From: Microthrixaceae bacterium
Lineage (GTDB): Bacteria > Actinomycetota > Acidimicrobiia > Acidimicrobiales > Acidimicrobilacustridaceae
Direction of reading: 5' to 3'
Assembly: GCA_023264915.1 (NCBI GenBank)
Contig: JAHFUU010000185.1
Span: 1-5,853 of the forward strand
DNA: 5,853 nt
In this document: piece by piece, positions 1-3,650 of the stretch
Layout of the letters: every line of letters starts with the position of its first letter
Position numbering within the stretch: position 1 is the first letter of the stretch
Notes under the pieces: generated by a model
What the model saw: the letters and a program-made list of their open reading frames with translations, nothing else
Database searches by the model: none
What the model was told of the DNA's origin: nothing
Position numbers and translations under genes: made by a program

Positions 1-114
1 TTCAAGAGCAGGCCTGACAGGCCAGCGCCACTGTTCAGGGAGTTCGTGGGCGCCGCCCTTGCGCGGGCCGAGGGCCGCAACCCGCATCTGTTGCAGGTCG
101 AGAGGATCAGCTGA
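1..114 (+). CDS. pyrG: CTP synthase, C-terminal fragment (5' end outside window)
   Basis: An open frame enters from the left edge and ends at TGA 112-114, giving 37 residues that begin FKSRPDRPAPLFREFVGAAL. This matches the C-terminal end of CTP synthase, whose glutaminase domain finishes with a conserved PEFKSRP-x-x-P-x-PLF segment after the catalytic His-Glu pair. The enzyme makes CTP from UTP, ATP and glutamine in the cytoplasm. The catalytic residues lie outside the window, so the call rests on this tail plus synteny: a Nudix hydrolase gene and xerD follow, as after pyrG in Mycobacterium tuberculosis. The last 17 or so residues (ARAEGRNPHLLQVERIS) are a variable tail. The stop is 8 bases before the next ATG, so the two genes are probably cotranscribed. 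Confidence 0.88.
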   Translation, partial: FKSRPDRPAPLFREFVGAALARAEGRNPHLLQVERIS

Positions 115-122
115 GCCAGCCC

Positions 123-665
123 ATGTTCGCGAAGCTGGGCGAACGGGTCCTCTACGAGGGCCGCATCATCTCATTGGCGATCGGGACCTTTGCCGCACCG
201 GACGGGTCGTCCTTCGATCGAGATGTGGTCCACCACCCCGGCGCAGTCGGGGTCGTGCCCGTGCACGAAGATGGGACCGTGATTCTGGTTCGCCAGTACA
301 GGGCTCCGCTGGACGCGGAGATCCTCGAGATCCCCGCGGGGATACGTGACGTCGATGGAGAGCCGCCGGAGCTGACAGCTGCACGGGAGCTTGCCGAGGA
401 GGTCGGGATGCGAGCGGGCTCCACCGAGCTGTTGTGCCGCTTCCACAACTCCCCAGGGTTCAGCGATGAGGAGGTCTTCGTCTACCTCGCCCAGGGCCTG
501 AGCGAAACCGAAGATGATCGCCAGGGGATCGAAGAGCAGCACCTCAGGATCGAACGCGTGAACCTATGGGATGTACCGTCCATGATCGCCAACGGCGAGA
601 TCACCGATGCGAAGACAATCATCGGACTCACACTCACCCTTGCAAGGTCCGGCCCTGTCGGCTGA
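123..665 (+). CDS. Nudix hydrolase, ADP-ribose pyrophosphatase family
   Basis: This 180-residue cytoplasmic protein is predicted to hydrolyse ADP-ribose (or a related nucleoside diphosphate sugar) to AMP and ribose-5-phosphate, using divalent metal. The Nudix box lies at residues 73-96: G73, then E80-x7-R88-E89-L90-x-E92-E93-x-G95-M96. There is one extra residue between G73 and E80 relative to the textbook G-x5-E spacing, as I recall also for the M. tuberculosis homologue Rv1700. EILEIPAG just before the box and SPGFSDE (110-116) after it are typical of the ADP-ribose pyrophosphatase subgroup, as is the length. The N-terminal half (about 15-60) is the expected beta-rich region used for dimerisation. 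ATG 123 is 8 bases after the pyrG stop; no strong ribosome binding site is seen, so coupling to pyrG translation is likely. The 3' end overlaps the annotated xerD start by 59 bases. Exact substrate is inferred from family. Confidence 0.9.
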   Translation: MFAKLGERVLYEGRIISLAIGTFAAPDGSSFDRDVVHHPGAVGVVPVHEDGTVILVRQYRAPLDAEILEIPAGIRDVDGEPPELTAARELAEEVGMRAGSTELLCRFHNSPGFSDEEVFVYLAQGLSETEDDRQGIEEQHLRIERVNLWDVPSMIANGEITDAKTIIGLTLTLARSGPVG

Positions 666-1593
666 GGGAGCTTTCGAGCTTCCCATCTCGGCAACTGACC
701 TCTTGGTGTGGCTCGCTGCCGAGCGAGGTCGCTCGCCCAACACGATCGCGGCGTACCGGCGGGACTTGACCGAATACGGCCACTGGCTGGCAGGGCGGGG
801 GGGCGGAATGGACCGAGCCGGCCCGGAGGACGTACGCGACTTCATCACATACCTGCGAGCAGACCGCGATCTCGCCCCGGCCTCGGTCAAGAGGGCCATC
901 GTCTCCGTGCGGTCCTATCACGGCTTCTGCGTTCAGGAAGGCTATCGGGACTCTGACCCCTCAACCGATGTCGAGGTCCCCTCGGTTCCTTCCGGCCTCC
1001 CGAAGGCTCTCACGGAACCCGAGGTCGGTCGCCTGCTTGACGCCGTGGTTGGCGACGACCCCGTCGCTCGACGGGACAGGGCCATCCTCGAGGTGCTGTA
1101 CGGGACGGGATGCCGCATCTCTGAGCTGGTCGGTCTGTCCCTGCAAGATGTCGATATGGATGCTGCGCTTGTGCGGCTGTTCGGAAAGGGATCCAAGGAA
1201 AGGGTTGTCCCGGTTGGCAGCTTCGCCATGGTCGCGCTGGTCAACTGGATCGACACCGGTGGGCGTCGACAGCTCACACCCCAGCGTTGGGCACGACGGG
1301 GTGACGCCGAGGCGATGTTCTTGAACCAGAGAGGAGGGCGCCTGACCCGCCAGGGCGCATCGGGAATACTCGCGCGACACGCGAGGACCGTCGGCCTGGA
1401 CGGCAAGGTCTCGCCGCATGTCCTGCGCCATTCGTGCGCTACGCACATGCTCGATCACGGGGCCGACATCCGGGCTGTGCAGGAGCTGTTGGGACACGCG
1501 TCGATCAGCACGACTCAGGTCTACACGATGGTTTCCACTTCGCGGCTGTGGGCCGTCTATGACGCCGCCCATCCTCGGGCCCGCCAGCTGTAG
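607..1593 (+). CDS. xerD: Site-specific tyrosine recombinase XerD
   Basis: A tyrosine recombinase of 328 residues from this start (XerD is usually about 300), predicted to resolve chromosome dimers at dif together with XerC. The SAM-like core-binding domain covers about residues 28-112 (ERGRSPNTIAAYRRDL is typical), and the catalytic domain about 130-320. All catalytic residues are visible: R170 (GTGCRISEL), K194 (GKGSKER), H271 and R274 (SPHVLRHS), H297 (ELLGHAS) and nucleophile Y306 (TTQVYT). The C-terminus AHPRARQL resembles the mycobacterial XerD tail, and position after a Nudix gene supports XerD over XerC or an integrase. The start is uncertain: ATG 607 is the only ATG and overlaps the Nudix gene by 59 bases. 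TTG 640 or CTG 655 would give a length closer to mycobacterial XerD. Translation is probably coupled to the upstream gene. No phage or integron features are nearby, so this is the housekeeping recombinase. Confidence 0.93.
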   Translation: MRRQSSDSHSPLQGPALSAEGAFELPISATDLLVWLAAERGRSPNTIAAYRRDLTEYGHWLAGRGGGMDRAGPEDVRDFITYLRADRDLAPASVKRAIVSVRSYHGFCVQEGYRDSDPSTDVEVPSVPSGLPKALTEPEVGRLLDAVVGDDPVARRDRAILEVLYGTGCRISELVGLSLQDVDMDAALVRLFGKGSKERVVPVGSFAMVALVNWIDTGGRRQLTPQRWARRGDAEAMFLNQRGGRLTRQGASGILARHARTVGLDGKVSPHVLRHSCATHMLDHGADIRAVQELLGHASISTTQVYTMVSTSRLWAVYDAAHPRARQL

Positions 1594-1641
1594 CGGACCC
1601 CGAGGGACATCGGTGATCACGCCGCGAGGGTCCCGCCGCGT

Positions 1642-1647
1642 TAGCCT
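1642..1647 (+). promoter_or_regulatory. Putative -10 element of a leaderless promoter for the DksA-like gene
   Basis: The hexamer TAGCCT fits the actinobacterial -10 consensus TANNNT. It is followed by exactly 6 bases (GAGAAG) and then ATG 1654, so transcription would start at or next to the start codon. The same geometry is seen at two other genes in this window. No convincing -35 box is visible. GAGAAG just before the ATG could instead act as a weak, very close ribosome binding site. Confidence 0.5.
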
Positions 1648-1653
1648 GAGAAG

Positions 1654-1989
1654 ATGTCCCCGGAACCAGAGGTAGCTGGCGATGTTCGAGCAGCGCTCGA
1701 GGCAGAGCGCACGCAGCTCGAGAGCCAGCTTGACGAGCTCGACGTCTCCGAGGACAGCCGTACCTCCTTTGATGACAACTTCGCCGACAGCGGGCAGGTC
1801 GCTGCCGAGCAAGGCGAGGCCAAGGAGCTTGCCAACCGCCTGCGCGACCAGCTCGGCGATGTCCAGCGGGCCCTCGAGAAGCTCGAGAGCGACACCTACG
1901 GCCTATGTGAGGCCTGCGGCAGCCGCATCAGTGAGGCTCGGCTCGAGGCGATGCCCGCAGCGCGCTACTGCATCGATCACGCTGGTTGA
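1654..1989 (+). CDS. DksA/TraR-type zinc-finger protein (C3H variant)
   Basis: An acidic protein of 111 residues. Residues about 8-82 are rich in Glu, Arg, Leu and Ala with heptad character, fitting the two-helix coiled coil of DksA-like proteins. The DDNFADSGQVAAEQGE stretch (40-55) sits where the coiled-coil tip would be. The C-terminus holds the family zinc finger: YGLCEACGSRISEARLEAMP with C85 and C88, then C106 and H109, i.e. C-x2-C-x17-C-x2-H. The canonical family has Cys at the fourth position. Such proteins bind the RNA polymerase secondary channel and modulate initiation, in E. coli with ppGpp; whether this one does is inference. Length is shorter than E. coli DksA (151) and longer than TraR (73). 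It lies 60 bases after xerD, probably with its own leaderless promoter, and is followed by a hairpin. It may be an actinobacterial DksA-like regulator of unknown targets. Confidence 0.82.
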   Translation: MSPEPEVAGDVRAALEAERTQLESQLDELDVSEDSRTSFDDNFADSGQVAAEQGEAKELANRLRDQLGDVQRALEKLESDTYGLCEACGSRISEARLEAMPAARYCIDHAG

Positions 1990-1990
1990 A

Positions 1991-2010
1991 GGACCTGGGC
2001 CCGATGGTCC
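1991..2010 (+). terminator. GC hairpin just after the DksA-like gene, possible terminator
   Basis: GGACC (1991-1995) can pair with GGTCC (2006-2010) around a 10-base loop; CTGGG (1995-1999) with CCCAG (2009-2013) is an alternative. It begins one base after the TGA at 1987-1989. There is no T-tract after it, so it is at best an I-shaped actinobacterial-style terminator or a 3' stabilising hairpin. Confidence 0.3.
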
Positions 2011-2141
2011 CAGCGTGCGCGGCGCCCGGTCATTCGACGTGGGCCGGGTGTGTTCCGGTGGCGCCAGGCAGGTAGCCCGAACCGTGAGGTTGGGGGGTCG
2101 CCCGCAGCGTGCGCAAGCGGTGCCTCGGGCGCACAGCAACT

Positions 2142-2146
2142 GGAGG
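2142..2146 (+). promoter_or_regulatory. Ribosome binding site deciding the HD-protein start
   Basis: GGAGG ends 11 bases before ATG 2158 and is the only strong Shine-Dalgarno sequence in the 168-base gap after the DksA-like gene. It favours ATG 2158 over an in-frame GTG at 2050. The extra 36 residues from the upstream start look like translated noncoding DNA (Gly, Ser and Ala rich, no recognisable motif). Confidence 0.6.
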
Positions 2147-2157
2147 TTCGGTGGCCC

Positions 2158-2682
2158 ATGAGCCGCCCCTGGCATCTTGTCAAGAGGTTCTTCGGGATGC
2201 TCGTTCCGCTGGGTCCAACCCGCCGGCACGACGCGGAAGCAAGAGGTCAGCTGCTACCGGCTGAGATCGACCTCTGGGCCAGGATGAGTCGCCGCGATCG
2301 GCGGCATTCGGCAGCTGTTGCCCGGCGGGTCCGGGCCGAGCTCGGGGACGGGGTCGCCCGCGAGGTGTTGGCCGCCGCGCTGTTGCACGACGTCGGCAAG
2401 ATCGATGCTGGGCTCGGAGCCTACGGGCGTGCGGTGGCCACGCTGTCAGGTGCGGCGGTCCGGCGCGACCCGGAGGTGATCAAGGCCTGGACGAGAACAC
2501 GTGGCTTCACCCGCAAGGTGGGCTTGTACCTGCAACACCCCAAGCTCGGAGGTGACATCCTGGCGATGGCTGGCAGCGACGAGCTGACCGAGGCGTGGGC
2601 CCGCGAGCACCATCTGTCCCCGGATCAATGGTCACTGCCAGAAGACATCGGGCAGGTGCTCAAAGAATCAGACGATGACTGA
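2158..2682 (+). CDS. HD-domain metal-dependent phosphohydrolase, substrate unknown
   Basis: A 174-residue protein from ATG 2158, chosen for its GGAGG site and because recognisable sequence begins there. It has HD-superfamily metal-binding motifs: H50 in RDRRHSAAV, the signature H77-D78 in ALLHDVGKID, H127 in LQHPKLGG, and H151-H152 in REHHLSPDQW, with D156 and D163 as candidate late acidic ligands. LLHDVGKI is very close to HDIG/HD-GYP style motifs, but the GYP signature of c-di-GMP phosphodiesterases is absent and the domain is short. No signal peptide is seen. Residues about 5-19 (WHLVKRFFGMLVPLG) are hydrophobic and basic and could associate with a membrane, though they are too short and charged for a clear transmembrane helix. 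HD enzymes hydrolyse phosphate esters of nucleotides or signalling nucleotides; I cannot name the substrate. It is the last gene of the plus-strand block, followed by convergent hairpins. Confidence 0.82.
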   Translation: MSRPWHLVKRFFGMLVPLGPTRRHDAEARGQLLPAEIDLWARMSRRDRRHSAAVARRVRAELGDGVAREVLAAALLHDVGKIDAGLGAYGRAVATLSGAAVRRDPEVIKAWTRTRGFTRKVGLYLQHPKLGGDILAMAGSDELTEAWAREHHLSPDQWSLPEDIGQVLKESDDD

Positions 2683-2703
2683 CCGCACAACGGCCGGGAT
2701 AAC

Positions 2704-2736
2704 GCCTGACGGGATTCCTTCCCGGACCGGCAAGGC
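2704..2736 (+). terminator. Hairpin downstream of the HD-protein gene
   Basis: CGGGA (2710-2714) pairs perfectly with TCCCG (2720-2724) around a 5-base loop TTCCT. Flanking GCCT (2704-2707) and AGGC (2733-2736) can close an outer stem. It starts 21 bases after the stop codon, the expected place for a transcription end, but there is no T-tract. Confidence 0.4.
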
Positions 2737-2742
2737 GTGTGT

Positions 2743-2769
2743 GGGGGCCGTCGGGACAGTCGACCCCCC
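2743..2769. terminator. Bulged GC hairpin, possible bidirectional terminator
   Basis: GGGGG (2743-2747) pairs with CCCCC (2765-2769), and GTCG (2750-2753) with CGAC (2761-2764), giving 9 base pairs with a 2-base bulge (CC) and a 7-base loop. It sits between two convergent genes and could stop transcription from either side. It has no T-tract on either strand. Confidence 0.4.
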
Positions 2770-2809
2770 ATCCTCTCGGGGCGTTGTGGGCGATCACACC
2801 TCGTTCCCC

Positions 2810-2826
2810 GCGAGCGGCCCGCTCGC
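2810..2826. repeat. Perfect 8-base inverted repeat
   Basis: GCGAGCGG (2810-2817) and CCGCTCGC (2819-2826) are perfect inverted arms around a single C. As RNA it would form a 6-pair stem with a 5-base loop; as DNA it is a near-perfect palindrome that a dimeric protein could bind. In a convergent gap a terminator role is the simplest reading. Confidence 0.45.
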
Positions 2827-2895
2827 TGCCGCTCACAGTTCACACAGGCAAGCCGCCCGGGTTGCCCGTCGTGAGTGTCCAGGTGTCCTGACCAT

Positions 2896-2936
2896 CCGGG
2901 TCGGGCCAGTCGGACCAGACCGATCAGACCGACCGG
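2896..2936 (-). terminator. Long imperfect inverted repeat at the 3' end of the KamB-like gene
   Basis: CCGGGTCGG (2896-2904) pairs with CCGACCGG (2929-2936), allowing one bulged G. Inside, TCGG (2910-2913) and CCGA (2920-2923) form a smaller stem. The unit CAGACCGA also occurs twice in tandem (2916-2923 and 2925-2932). The structure spans the stop codon of the minus-strand methyltransferase gene (TGA, complement of 2924-2926), so it is a good candidate for its terminator, though there is no T-tract. Confidence 0.4.
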
Positions 2937-3598
2937 TGTCTCGGCCGACACGCGCGCGCCGAGATGTGCACGAACCCCGGATCGACCTTCCCGTGAGCAA
3001 GTCGGCGTGCCCACGAGGACGGGAGCGCCTTCCACTCGGCTTCGGTGAGCGGTTCGGCCCTCTCGATGCTCAACCCGGCGCTCTCGTACAGCGGTGCCAG
3101 CTCCGAGCGCACGTGGGCCGTGTCGACCGGAGGCAGGTCGCGTATCTCGGCTGGTACGGGCTCGTCCCAGATGCCGGTACCGATCGTGATCTCGACGCAG
3201 GCGCCGGGCTTGGCAAGGCATCCGAGCGCAGCGAGAACCTCGCGTTCACCCCGGACCACCCCTCTGAGCAACGAGCCCCAAGGCAACAGGACATGAACCT
3301 CGTCGGCTTGGCCGGCGAGCTCAGAAGGCGCCCGCTCGATGTCGGTGCACACGAGCCACAGGTTGTCGATCCCCCCGCGAGCGGGCTTGCGGCCCGTCCT
3401 CCTGGCCACCTCGACCAGGCGGTCGCGGGCCGGGTCGATGCCCACGACGAGCCAACTGGGGTTGGCTCTGGCAAGCCGGTAGGCCCAGCGGGCATCACCA
3501 GTTCCGACGTCGACGACCACACGTCCGGCCTTGGCCAGGCGTCGCTTGACCTCTCCGGGTTCCAAAGGGATGTCCTCGTCGCCACGCAGCACGCGCAC
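2924..3598 (-). CDS. KamB/NpmA-family 16S rRNA (adenine(1408)-N1)-methyltransferase homologue
   Basis: A 224-residue Rossmann-fold SAM methyltransferase; KamB and NpmA are about 215-219. Family hallmarks: VVDVGTGD (28-35, SAM motif I, D30), NPSWLVVGIDP (46-56, D55 for the SAM ribose), KPARGGIDNL (71-80), DIERAP (86-91, E88), HVLLPWGSLLRGV (102-114, W107) and SSWARRL (194-200, W196). From memory, NpmA uses D30, D55, E88, W107 and W197, with the two tryptophans stacking on flipped A1408, so the match is residue by residue. The family N1-methylates A1408 in helix 44 of assembled 30S subunits, giving kanamycin- and apramycin-class resistance. The start is GTG 3598, which aligns the N-terminus with KamB and lies 6 bases after a TACAGT -10 box; an ATG at 3739 would add 47 unrelated residues. 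It is divergent from an RsmI-like gene. Whether it is active, or gives intrinsic resistance, is inference. Confidence 0.87.
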   Translation of the reverse strand: MRVLRGDEDIPLEPGEVKRRLAKAGRVVVDVGTGDARWAYRLARANPSWLVVGIDPARDRLVEVARRTGRKPARGGIDNLWLVCTDIERAPSELAGQADEVHVLLPWGSLLRGVVRGEREVLAALGCLAKPGACVEITIGTGIWDEPVPAEIRDLPPVDTAHVRSELAPLYESAGLSIERAEPLTEAEWKALPSSWARRLAHGKVDPGFVHISARACRPRHRSV

Positions 3599-3604
3599 CG
3601 CGGC

Positions 3605-3610
3605 ACTGTA
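3605..3610 (-). promoter_or_regulatory. Putative -10 element of a leaderless promoter for the KamB-like gene
   Basis: On the minus strand TACAGT (read 3610 to 3605) fits TANNNT and is followed by 6 bases (GCCGCG) and then the GTG start at 3598-3596. Transcription would start at the GTG. No good -35 hexamer is seen 16-18 bases upstream, and no Shine-Dalgarno sequence precedes the GTG, which fits a leaderless mRNA. The element lies in the 52-base gap shared with the divergent gene. Confidence 0.5.
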
Positions 3611-3634
3611 CCGGTGGCCGGCGATGGCTGATGA

Positions 3635-3643
3635 GGGAGGAGG
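3635..3643 (+). promoter_or_regulatory. Strong ribosome binding site for the DUF371-RsmI-like gene
   Basis: GGGAGGAGG is a near-perfect Shine-Dalgarno match ending 7 bases before GTG 3651. This fixes the start at GTG 3651 rather than ATG 3624, which lies upstream of the site, or the far upstream start at 3531. The chosen protein begins just before the first conserved DUF371 residues. Confidence 0.7.
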
Positions 3644-3650
3644 CGGCCAG

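Larger units (their letters stand above)
2683..2923. other. Convergent intergenic region with several GC hairpins
   Basis: These 241 bases lie between the 3' ends of the HD-protein gene and the KamB-like gene. I see no credible gene on either strand; a plus-strand open frame running through it continues antisense into the methyltransferase gene and has no family motifs. The region contains at least four separate inverted repeats (2704-2736, 2743-2769, 2810-2826, 2896-2936), listed individually. No tRNA or known riboswitch signature was recognised. Confidence 0.6.

Noticed and set aside
607..1593. Phage or integron integrase instead of XerD
   Set aside because: The synteny with pyrG and Nudix, the normal length and the XerD-like C-terminus all point to the housekeeping recombinase; no att sites or cargo genes are visible.
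961..1812. 283-codon minus-strand open frame opposite xerD and the DksA-like gene
   Set aside because: It is antisense to two well-supported genes and has no motif; long shadow frames are common at this GC content.
2683..2923. tRNA or known riboswitch in the convergent gap
   Set aside because: No T-loop consensus, CCA end, cloverleaf pairing or known riboswitch core was found on either strand.
2675..3631. 318-codon plus-strand open frame across the intergenic gap and opposite the KamB-like gene
   Set aside because: It has no recognisable motif, is Arg/Pro/Gly-rich as expected of GC-rich antisense frames, and lies opposite a gene with a residue-level family match.
3531..3650. Upstream start (ATG-like codon at 3531 or ATG 3624) for the DUF371 gene
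   Set aside because: The extra residues are antisense to the KamB-like gene or lie before the strong GGGAGGAGG site; GTG 3651 has ideal spacing and matches the domain start.
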